From Eustoma russellianum (Eukaryota; Streptophyta; Magnoliopsida; Gentianales; Gentianaceae), in NCBI GenBank assembly GCA_036186865.1, contig AP025069.1, positions 14,151,096 to 14,215,095 on the forward strand: a stretch of 64,000 nt of DNA, written 5' to 3'. Within the stretch, counting starts at the first letter, position 1, and each line of letters opens with the position of its first letter. Below are positions 57,901-63,000 of this stretch, in pieces. The notes below the pieces were generated by a model that ran no database searches, was not told where the DNA came from, and worked only from the letters and a program-made list of their open reading frames with translations. A program made the translations under genes and the position numbers.

Positions 57901-60472
57901 ATATACCATGAATGATCCAACTTAGTATAAACATAAATACTTAAAATTTGTAAAACCATGTAGGATCTAGGAAGAATACTTGCCTTGATTTACTTTCTTA
58001 CTCTTAGATGGTGATTCCTTCACTTGGGTTTGAAGAACACACTTCTCCTCCTTATCCTTGGTGTATACGGTTTTGATGCCCCAAAAAGGAGAGTTAGTGT
58101 ACAACTTATGAAACTAATTATATGGAAGAATCAAACTTAAACTTTATAAAATTCTTACCTTACTTGCTTTTGATTTCACAAGCTACCACCTTCTTGAATC
58201 TTTCTTAGTTTGATGGAAGATTGTTTATACTTAATATATGAATTGTATGTAGGTTAAGATGAGAAGAAATTTTTCCTCCTTGCCTTGGTGATTCTCGGAT
58301 GAGGTTGTAGAGAGGAGGAAGAAAGTTGTTTTGTTGAATAATGGAAAGAGAAGATGGAAGAAAATGAGTAGTGGTTTAATAGAAAAGTGGAACAAAATTT
58401 GTCCCCTTTGAGAGCCAACTTTCGGCTGAGGCATGGGGGAGGGTAGAAAACCGTTGGGTAGGGGAAAAAGAAAAAGAAGGTGTGGTGGGTGATGGGTAAA
58501 AGTAGAGTGTAGTACAATGATGATGGGAAATAGTGTAATATTAAAGAATTGTGGCATGTGAGGTTGAGGAGAAAAGTGAAATGAGGAATGGGAAGAAGAG
58601 GTAGAACCGTGGGTGGGGTTGGAAAAAGAAGAGAGAGAGGGTTTTTGGATGTATTAGGTGTAGGGGATGATGGTGTGTAAGAGATGGTGTAAGAAAAGAA
58701 AAAAAGTAGATGTTGACTTGAGAGAGAGGGGGTGGGCGGTTTATGGGTGGAGGGATGGGGGAGGAAAAGTTTATCTTTTGTGCCATGTAGGATAGAGTGG
58801 AAGAAAATGTGATAAAAGTGTGTATTGGAATTATCATATCGGGTATTTTTATTTGGTTTAATTTATATTTAATGACTTAGGTTGTTACCGACTAATTTAT
58901 CTGAATACCTTGTATGTCCGATACAGTCATTGTCTAGTCTCATCCAGTCTCGTTATATCCGTTAACTTATCTTAAGGTTATTTTTATGTGTGTTTCTAAC
59001 CCCGATATTTAATGTCGATGTCTTTATTAATTCTAAATAGAAATTTAATTCCACTGCAATTTCATCAACATCGCATTTGTGTTCTATTTTCATCATTTCC
59101 ACTAGGCCGGGATCTCGGGTCGTAACATCTTGTGACCAGATGCTTATTCAGTGGGATATTCAGATGGATCTTTATACCTAGACTCTGTACTTGACTCTAG
59201 GTTGTTTCGATGGGTTTATTTTAATTGGAATGTTTATTTTATTATCGTTTTCGTTGAAAAATTTCTACGTCATTTATGACGTGTAAAGAAATTTGAACGA
59301 CGCCTTGTAGATCTCGTAGCAGACTACAGCGGGTGCACTGTTTCCGATGCTAGGGCTCGGGAGCGGGGAGCTATTACTCTTATGGTATTCATTATAGGGA
59401 AGAAATTCTACTTCTAACGGCTGTATTTCACCACTTGGACAGTGGTCACTGTTCATCTACAGTAAATTCTAACGTCTATGGTAAAGACTAGTTACATGTT
59501 CAGCTCAGCTATGTACAGTAAAATAACTCTAAATTACAATATTTACAAGACTAAGTATTACAGCTCGGCCTTGGCGTTGCTGTCTGATTGTGTTTTACAT
59601 CGGTACCTCAGTTCAACACTTGTTCACTTTGGTTGTCTTCAGTTCTTCACTTCAGTCTGTCTGTCTTCTTCAGCTCAGTTCGTCCTTATTTTGTCCTTAC
59701 CTCCTCAGTTTAGCTCTCTTGTCCAGGTCAGCTCGGTTGACTGACCTGGTCACTTTTTATCATTGTTCAGGCATCTCTTTATTCAGGGCGGCCATCCTTA
59801 GCTCAGCTCGGCATACCTCATCTGGACTTATTTCTACAGTTTATGGAAATCACAATGTTACAGACGAAAGATATTAACTTTCAGAACTTCACTCTTTCTT
59901 AAATTTTTCCCCTTTGTTTCAGGTATAGAACTAGAGATCACTTCTCTGCAGTTGGAGGTACTTAAGCATGAATGCGGCAACATCAACAAATTGGTGCTGC
60001 TTAATTTTTTTATTTATTTATGATTACTTATTTGGTTGAGGAAAGTTCTATTCTCAGCTGTGGAAAAGGAGACGTATTTCTTGTCTAGTGATTCCTTAAT
60101 GGTGGTTTTGGATTTCAAAGGATTGTGTATGATGTGAAAAACAACTGAAAAATCAATATCATAAAGTTTACAATATGGCAATCATATGAAGCTTTAACAT
60201 GTATTTTTGATTCTTTTCTCCTAAACTTAAGAATCTCCAGCGGTAAAAGGCCTTTTTTTTTTTTGCTTCAGTTCATAGTTTTGGGCAAAGTGAAAAAAAA
60301 GAAAAGGGACAGTTCATCTATCCAAAAACTATTTTATTTGTTTATATGTAAATTCTTAGTTTTAGTTATCCAATATTCTCGCCGCTGTTTTCCTGCATTT
60401 GTGAACACCTTTAAAATAATATTTATTGATTTTTGCAATATTCAAGAGAAGAAGTTGGTGGAGGAGATGAAG
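33947..60472 (+). CDS. VPS2.2: VPS2.2/VPS2.3-like ESCRT-III subunit, 5' exons only, probably disrupted
   Basis: Exons: 33947-33980 (MNIFKKKTSPK), 34187-34231, 59923-59957 and 60449 to about 60472. Joined, they give an N-terminus (KDARRTSKREMSAATRG, then IELEITSLQLE, then KKLVEEMK) that matches plant VPS2.2/VPS2.3, the CHMP2-like subunit. In that family this basic helix binds endosomal membrane and polymerises in ESCRT-III for multivesicular body sorting. All junctions are GT-AG and keep phase (G|AT, G|GT, then codon boundary). The acceptor of exon 4 is ambiguous (60446 or 60448); only the second keeps frame and it loses one Glu relative to the family. Homology stops abruptly after about 24 bp of exon 4, where gypsy gag sequence begins. 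About 50 of roughly 215 residues are present; the rest is absent from this window. Confidence 0.8.
34187..34231 (+). other. VPS2.2: VPS2 exon 2
   Basis: 45 bases between acceptor TTTTTACAG and donor GTAATTCG. Intron 1 (33981-34186) is a normal-sized 206 bp. Confidence 0.85.
34559..35191 (-). repeat. Left LTR copy of element X
   Basis: 633 bp, TGTTAGGA...TTCTAACA, about 99% identical by eye to 36232-36869. Contains three 7-bp-stem hairpins and two copies of an AT-rich TAATATCCAATATTAATATT block. It is followed not by element interior but by a copy of the intron flank (35192-35546). Confidence 0.88.
34894..34996. repeat. Three short hairpins with differing stems in element X LTR
   Basis: Stems ATCCGAT/ATCGGAT (34894-34912), ATCCGTA/TACGGAT (34930-34948) and ATCCATA/TATGGAT (34978-34996), each with a 5-nt loop. 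Sequence changes between units are matched on both arms. The same three recur in the right LTR at about 36572-36674. Confidence 0.85.
35192..35546 (+). repeat. Duplicated intron segment (left copy)
   Basis: About 355 bp almost identical to 36870-37228, from ACATGAGTAAGGTTG through the SINE-like TAATGTTGTTGTTG to a T run. Sits between the left LTR and the leftover interior of element X, so it marks a tandem rearrangement. Confidence 0.88.
35547..36231 (-). mobile_element. Interior remnant of element X with primer-binding site
   Basis: 685 bp without coding capacity. Its right end reads GGCTCTGATACCAC (36218-36231), which on the minus strand is a PBS for initiator tRNA-Met directly beside the right LTR. 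This orients X on the minus strand and identifies the piece as its leader. No protein domains survive, so copia or gypsy cannot be decided. Confidence 0.75.
36232..36869 (-). repeat. Right LTR of element X (5' LTR)
   Basis: 638 bp, TGTTAGGA...TTCTAACA, next to the PBS. Differs from the left copy by a handful of substitutions and by the length of a TAA repeat. Confidence 0.88.
36870..37523 (+). other. VPS2 intron 2 host sequence (right copy plus unique part)
   Basis: The first 359 bp is the parent of the duplicated segment. A second, diverged copy of the TGTAATGCTAT ... TATGGTGTTGTT block follows at about 37267-37360, an older local tandem repeat. No exon is seen. Confidence 0.65.
37524..37877 (-). 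repeat. 3' LTR of copia D
   Basis: About 354 bp, TC-rich and full of CAGCTCGG/CAGTTCGTCC words. Matches 59393-59838 apart from one internal deletion. Confidence 0.85.
37891..39058 (-). pseudogene. Copia D pol remnant (RT C-terminal part and RNase H)
   Basis: Minus-strand pieces: LHQMDVKKNAFLNGDL, LYELKQSPRTWF and a catalytic site changed to YVND at 38729-39058; then YISQRKYMLDLLKETG, RLVRKLIYLSHTRSDICYAV and TDADWLDAKLT at 38235-38648. From 38234 to about 37895 the rest of RNase H is still readable (SKKQPVV, DILTKPVS) but with stops and frame changes. An in-frame TGA replaces Trp just before LHQMDV. Confidence 0.8.
41198..44754 (-). repeat. 3' LTR of element E
   Basis: 3,557 bp. Contains a perfect 8-bp hairpin GTACTCTA/TAGAGTAC at 41244-41264 near its outer end and a TGACATC/GATGTCA hairpin at 42264-42292 whose loop is ACCCCGG-rich. 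It also has long AT microsatellite-like stretches (42780-43340). ORFs here show no domain. Confidence 0.92.
44755..45708 (-). other. Interior of element E (non-coding)
   Basis: 954 bp with no ORF of note. Begins (plus strand) with the complement of the PPT and ends with GCTCTGATACCAAC, the PBS. Carries whatever packaging signal the element uses; none can be identified by eye. Confidence 0.85.
45709..45848 (-). repeat. 5' LTR of element E, first part
   Basis: 140 bp up to the TAAAC target duplication (45844-45848) of element G. The rest is at 55705-59127. Confidence 0.9.
46540..46759. repeat. Four tandem stem-loops with differing, self-complementary stems
   Basis: Each unit has a 30-nt loop that is almost constant (CACCYCGGCTTAWATTTCC then ATCCCGRTTAA) but its own stem. 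Unit 2: CTCTACAATG/CATTGTAGAG (46595-46604, 46635-46644). Unit 3: CTGTAACG/CGTTACAG (46656-46663, 46694-46701). Unit 4: CCTACAGTG/CACTGTAGG (46712-46720, 46751-46759). Unit 1 (46540-46583) pairs at 5 of 7. Loop length is 30 in every unit. The whole array is repeated in the 5' LTR at 53941-54160. Confidence 0.9.
47253..47453. repeat. CATCGATCGATCGATG palindrome array in element G LTR
   Basis: Five copies of (A)(C/T)ATCGATCGATCGATGTC (the first and second with one altered base) alternate with GGACATCGATCTCTCA or GGACATCGATCCCT half-motifs. Repeated at 54654-54854 in the other LTR. Both the palindrome and the half-motif match those of Sirevirus B. Confidence 0.92.
48299..48311 (-). other. Polypurine tract of element G
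   Basis: On the minus strand AAGGGGGGAGGGA, directly before the 3' LTR; primer for plus-strand DNA. Confidence 0.9.
48344..50190 (-). CDS. Element G pol exon 3: RNase H, integrase, chromodomain
   Basis: Resumes at the acceptor TTTATAG|GTTGTG with CVLMQNERVISYASRQL, completing RNase H (HDLELAAVVFAL, FTDHKSLKYLF). Integrase follows: zinc region H-H-C-C (HNSRMSIHPGSTK ... CLVCQQVK) and the D,D,E core in MDFVMGLP, IVSDRDPKF and DGQSERTIQ contexts, all intact. A GPY-type region (YIGPYEVLGKVGERAYRLALP) and a chromodomain with conserved aromatic residues (YVKVQWSNHTEREATWELE) end the protein. Chromodomains direct integration to particular chromatin. No premature stop in 612 codons. Confidence 0.93.
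50191..50260 (-). other. Intron 2 of element G (70 bp)
   Basis: On the minus strand the donor is CTAG|GTATGT and the acceptor TTTATAG|GT. A CTAAC branch-point match lies about 20 nt upstream of the acceptor. The sequence is AT-rich. Removal joins DASKKGLG to CVLMQNERV in frame, exactly the uninterrupted RNase H wording of gypsy elements. Unspliced, the frame stops at 50205, 16 codons after the donor. Confidence 0.88.
50261..51389 (-). CDS. Element G pol exon 2 (RT and start of RNase H)
   Basis: RT with VKKKDGSMRLCIDYRELNK, the MPFGLTNAPAAFMDLMN segment and catalytic FIDD in VVVFIDDILVYS, then SFLGLAGYYRKFVEGFS and the RNase H start IYSDASKKGLG at the donor of intron 2. No stops. Upstream it joins the protease after a single-base frame change at the A4 run 51408-51411. 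It would convert element RNA to DNA. Confidence 0.93.
51390..51782 (-). CDS. Element G protease (start of exon 2)
   Basis: Resumes after intron 1 with VILVNNVPANVLFDSGASHCFIS, the retropepsin active site DSGA, and ends with a DLILGMDWL segment typical of gypsy proteases. The frame closes at TAA 51400-51402. The RT frame is offset by one base here: one extra base in an AAAA run accounts for it. Confidence 0.88.
51783..51889 (-). other. Intron 1 of element G (107 bp) between gag and protease
   Basis: Minus strand: donor GACAG|GTACGA, acceptor TTCATGTTAG|GTGTG. Removal joins NVVTG to VILVNNVPANVLFDSG in frame, as in intronless relatives. The Gag stop codon TAA (51879-51881) lies 8-10 bases into the intron, so unspliced RNA yields Gag alone. 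Confidence 0.88.
51879..52976 (-). CDS. Element G Gag
   Basis: Start chosen at MPPRRDPQG (52976), the usual Tekay start, rather than the upstream in-frame ATG at 53057. Pro-rich and Gln-rich N-terminus (QQQQQQQQ), then the Retrotrans_gag domain (FEGTTDPEVAGFWLDEIEKCF, LTGRANAWW), then a basic region and zinc knuckle CFKCGKTGHRIRDC. Ends at TAA three codons into retained intron 1. Intact, about 365 residues. It would form the particle and bind RNA. Confidence 0.93.
   Translation of the reverse strand: MPPRRDPQGNGGNGNNDNPPPPPPPVLVPQALIDAITVIAQGVAQQQQQQQQPPAPAPPQHGTRYYIGEMRKMHAPNFEGTTDPEVAGFWLDEIEKCFKLVQVPEEHKVDVATPFLTGRANAWWNGILPKMTSPIQWSQFVKAYKDYYVPETAVLEKMRQFDRFEQGRMTISDYADRFHALGKFTPLVLENNRMKMLKFEEGLNPRIRTAIAGSSLKTFEEMLDACYRVESDMRRSQNREAREESSKRPRVEPSGGRPGRWVKIPRKGRAGPTQRAPQQNQQNSQAPAECPHCQKRHVGECWKVSGACFKCGKTGHRIRDCPEWNPKPQAGAGPAQPQKGRPNARVHAMTDAEVQEDANVVTGTT
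53235..53249 (-). other. Primer-binding site of element G
   Basis: GGCTCTGATACCACC on the plus strand; minus strand TGGTATCAGAGCC, matching initiator tRNA-Met, two bases from the 5' LTR. Confidence 0.92.
53250..55699 (-). repeat. 5' LTR of element G
   Basis: 2,450 bp, same length as the 3' LTR with about four substitutions. Contains second copies of the stem-loop and CGATCGAT arrays. Confidence 0.94.
54654..54854. repeat. CATCGATCGATCGATG array, second LTR of G
   Basis: Five palindromes; identical to the 3' LTR array except that the first here is a full CATCGATCGATCGATG where the other copy has CAGCGATCG. Confidence 0.92.
55705..59127 (-). repeat. 5' LTR of element E, remainder
   Basis: 3,423 bp continuing 45709-45848 after element G; ends GGGTCGTAACA and is followed by the TCTTG duplication. 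ORFs duplicate those of the left LTR and have no recognisable domain. Confidence 0.9.
59393..59838 (-). repeat. 5' LTR of copia D
   Basis: About 446 bp, matching 37524-37877 and retaining the part deleted there. Directly precedes the last 84 bp of VPS2 intron 2. Confidence 0.85.
59923..59957 (+). other. VPS2.2: VPS2 exon 3
   Basis: 35 bases between acceptor TTGTTTCAG and donor GTACTTAAG. Completes the Gly codon from exon 2 and encodes IELEITSLQLE. Confidence 0.78.
60449..60472 (+). pseudogene. VPS2.2: VPS2 exon 4, truncated
   Basis: AAGAAGTTGGTGGAGGAGATGAAG encodes KKLVEEMK, after which the expected Lys/Thr-rich continuation is replaced by gypsy gag sequence. Intron 3 (59958-60448) is 491 bp, or the exon starts at 60447 with a frame break. 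Confidence 0.6.
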
Positions 60473-60903
60473 GAACCAGCAATAACTTGGGATTTCATCT
60501 CATCCGGTACCTGAATCAGATCAAAGTTATTCTGCACCTCCTTTTGCCATTTCTCGGCTATGTTTGGATCACATCCACCCTCAAAATTAGGCACGCATGC
60601 CTTCTTCAGCTCTCCATAGAAGAAACGGGAACTATGTTGCAGTGGCGGCGGCGGCGGCGGCGGGGGTGCCGCATGATTCTGGTGGCCGTTATTTCCTACA
60701 GTCTGCCCAATCTATACCAAGGCCTGCAGAACGGCCTGCTGAAAATCTCCTTGATACCGCTACTGTAGAGGTGGGGGTACTGGCTCGGCACAAGTTGGTA
60801 CTGGCTCTGCCGGCGGAGGTACCTATGGCTGTCGTGGCGGAGGAGGTAACTGTGCCTGTCTGTCTGCACAGGGTCTACCTCTCGGCCGTGGTCGTAGATA
60901 CAT
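60473..60903 (-). pseudogene. Gypsy gag N-terminal fragment (left arm copy)
   Basis: On the minus strand, from an ATG at 60903: Arg/Pro-rich leader, Pro/Gln stretches with stops, then PNFEGGCDPNIAEKWQKEVQ and FDLIQVPDEM, the start of a Retrotrans_gag domain. It ends at the VPS2 junction. Different gag from that of element G. Broken by in-frame stops. Confidence 0.7.
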
Positions 60904-60964
60904 CCTATTAAAAACATTTTATATCAATACAACCATTACAAGTACTTAATGGAAATATTGATTC
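60641..60964 (+). repeat. Left arm of gag inverted repeat
   Basis: About 324 bp, reverse-complement match to 61150-61464 (roughly 88% by eye), including the gag start and 60 bp of leader. Confidence 0.88.
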
Positions 60965-61149
60965 AAGTCATTTTCCTTATTTTTATATAGTATTTCCAAT
61001 TATTAGGGTTCTTACTGTATACGTCTGTTTCTTAATAAAGTAAGGTTATTTTATCTATTAGCCCTAATCCATTCTAGTCAACTTAATCTAAGTTTGAACT
61101 CTCGATCTAAAATCATTACTTAAGTTATAAAATCATCACTTAAATTCTA
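60965..61149. other. Spacer of the gag inverted repeat
   Basis: 185 bp of AT-rich leader-like sequence between the arms. It has internal AAAATCATTACTTAAGTT-type repeats resembling element E interior (about 45600-45650). No ORF. Confidence 0.6.
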
Positions 61150-61464
61150 GAATCAATCTTTCCATTAAGTACTTGTAATAGTTGTATTGATATAAAATGC
61201 TTTTAATAGGATGTGTCCGCGACCACGACTGAGAGGTAGACCCCGTGCAAACAGACAGACATAGTTACCTCCTTCGCCACTGCTGCCACAGGTACCTCTG
61301 CCGACAGAGCCGATACCACCTTGTGCTGAGCCAGTACCCCCACCTTCACAGCAGCAGTATCAAGGAGATTTTTAGTAGGCCGTTCTGCAGGCCTTGGTAC
61401 AGATAGGACAGGCCGTAGGGAATAATGGCCACCAGAATCATGCGGCACCCCCATCGCCGCCACT
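61150..61464 (-). repeat. Right arm of gag inverted repeat
   Basis: 315 bp. Contains a plus-strand gag start (ATG 61211) with stops, so two gag 5' ends face away from each other. Confidence 0.88.
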
Positions 61465-61497
61465 TCTTATGATGATCTTTTTAGTCAGTACTTAGAA

Positions 61498-62309
61498 TTG
61501 CATAAATTCACTAAGACTCTCGCGAAAGAAAAGAAGCAATTAATTGAAGACAAGAAGCTGTTAGAGTCTTCTAACGAGAATCTTGTCGCTCAATTAAACG
61601 ATTCAAAAGAAGAGTCTTCATGCATCATTAATGCATTAAAGACAGAGATCTCATCATTGACCACGCAAAATAATGAAAGGAAATCTGAGATTTCAAATTT
61701 GAAATCAAGATATACAGACTTAGAGAAAATGATGAAACAGTTTGATACGGGATCTAACATGCTAGATCGTATTATTTTATCTCAAAAGCATGATAGTGAT
61801 AAAACGGAATTAGGATACATTGAAACAAATGAAGTGTCCATTAAACCAACCAAGTTTGTAGTGTCTAAGAAAGAAGACACTCCAAAACCAAATGCGTAGC
61901 GCCTAAAGTAACGCAAAGACCCCCTCTCCCCTCATCTCGTCATATCTCTTCTTCATATCATACGAAGTATAATTATGTGCCGTATAAATACGAGAAGAAT
62001 ACTAGTACACCACTCATCTCATCTCATTGTGCTCCTTATCATACAAAGAGAAATCATGTGCCATATAGAAAGCCACTGATGCGTATGCGACATTCATATC
62101 ATAAAAATGCATCTAGATCATTCTCCGTGCTGCAAACCAAAAACGAAAACCATACTATATGCATGATAGGATTCTCGGCCAAAGACCAAACGCATTTGCC
62201 CCTAACGTATATTATGTTGCCTTTTCATCACCTTTCTCACCTTTTGGAAGACCTAGAAAGGTCACCCAAATTTGGGTACCAAAAGGGACACTCTCAAAGG
62301 GTTGAATAA
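61498..62309 (+). pseudogene. Sirevirus H gag C-terminal fragment
   Basis: 61498-61899 encodes a Lys/Glu/Leu-rich coiled coil followed by GSNMLDRIILSQKHDSDKTELGYIETN, the wording found near the end of Sirevirus Gag where LDDMLSRQK-SDKTGLG is common. After a stop at 61897, further frames to about 62309 carry fragments ending in TQIWVPKG, usual just before protease in these elements. No zinc knuckle was found. Confidence 0.65.
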
Positions 62310-62396
62310 ATAACCCTTAAGAACGCACATTTGAGATTATTTAAAATGCATGATTTTTTCTTCTTTACATGCGCTTTTGATTGTCTTTCCAAAATA

Positions 62397-62565
62397 AAGG
62401 GGGAGAGAATGCATGATCTAAGGGGGGAGAGAGAAAGATCAATTGCACAAATCAAGGGGGAGAGAATTCAAAATTCAAATTTGAATTTGTGCACGGTTGG
62501 AGAGGGAGCGACAAGATTTAAATCATGAATGTAGGTTATTTTGTAAATCATCAAAAGGGGGAGAT
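62397..62565 (+). other. Repeated polypurine tracts before Sirevirus H LTR
   Basis: AAGGGGGAGAGAATGCATGA, AAGGGGGGAGAGAGAAAG, AAGGGGGAGAGAATTC and AAAAGGGGGAGAT (the last adjoining the LTR) make four PPT-like runs in 170 bp. Multiple PPTs are a known Sirevirus feature. Confidence 0.75.
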
Positions 62566-62924
62566 TGTTGAGAAAAAAGGGTTTGAGTGATTTCAAAATG
62601 CACGATTTAAATAACGTGTATTAAAGAAATGCATAACATATTTTATGACATGACACGTTTTTGCATAAAACTTGCCTTATATAGTTCATATATATTGTTG
62701 CCGTACTAACGAGCCATGAAGCTTTAAAGCTTACATCAAATCACAAGCATTTGTTGTGTTTGAACTATTTTCAGGTGCCATCATTAATGAACTAAACTAG
62801 TTCATTAAGTGAAGTACTTAGTTAAATAAACTAAGTAGTTCATTAAAGGAAACTATATTTGGAAAAGGCACAAGGCAACAAGTTGAAGAATAGAAAGTTC
62901 TCCACTGCCTCCTACACATTTTTA

Positions 62925-63000
<76 letters not shown>

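Larger units (their letters stand above)
41198..59127 (-). mobile_element. Non-autonomous Tekay-like element E with 3.56-kb LTRs, split by element G
   Basis: LTRs 41198-44754 and 45709-59127 (the latter interrupted by G) flank an interior of only 954 bp. The duplication TCTTG is perfect (41193-41197, 59128-59132). The PBS is at 45695-45708 and the PPT at 44755-44764, both minus strand. LTR ends (TGTAGCGCCCCG ... GTAACA) and the sequence beside the PPT (CTTATAA-AAGTTTCGTCCTCG) are shared with the autonomous element G. The two LTRs differ at about nine places, so insertion was recent. No gag or pol exists; movement must have used another element's proteins. Confidence 0.9.
39065..59391 (+). mobile_element. 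LTR F, a Tekay/Del-like LTR (solo or truncated), split by element E
   Basis: Made of 39065-41197 and 59133-59391, about 2.4 kb once E is removed. It is bounded by TATAG (39059-39063 and 59393-59397). Its 3' end (ACTACAGCGGGTGCACTG ... GCTCGGGAGCGGGGAGCTA) aligns with the reverse-complemented starts of the E and G LTRs, which places it in the same gypsy family on the plus strand. TGGTATTCA at 59383-59391 could be a decayed PBS, in which case F is a truncated element rather than a solo LTR. Contains a run of 16 G at 39951-39966 and no coding sequence. Confidence 0.6.
37524..59838 (-). mobile_element. Ty1/copia element D, internally deleted and split by the F/E/G nest
   Basis: LTRs 37524-37877 and 59393-59838 (ending ATTTCTACA) flank an RT/RNase H remnant on the minus strand. 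The PPT (CTTGAGGGGGGAG on the minus strand) is at 37878-37890. The left LTR lacks about 90 bp present in the right. Everything upstream of RT (gag, protease, integrase, PBS) is missing: the RT sequence at 39058 would join the right LTR directly once F is removed. No clean target duplication was found, in keeping with age. Confidence 0.8.
34232..59922 (+). other. VPS2 intron 2, about 25.7 kb, filled with nested retroelements
   Basis: Runs from donor GTAATTCG to acceptor CCCCTTTGTTTCAG. Stripped of insertions, the ancestral intron consists of 34232-34558, 36870-37523 and 59839-59922, about 1.1 kb. The rest is element X and the D/F/E/G nest. Each insertion keeps the host splice sites intact, so the intron could still be removed in principle. 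Confidence 0.75.

Noticed and set aside
60433..60911. Ala/Arg-rich plus-strand ORFs with (CGG)n
   Set aside because: Antisense to the Pro-rich gag leader; the CGG run encodes Pro on the gag strand.
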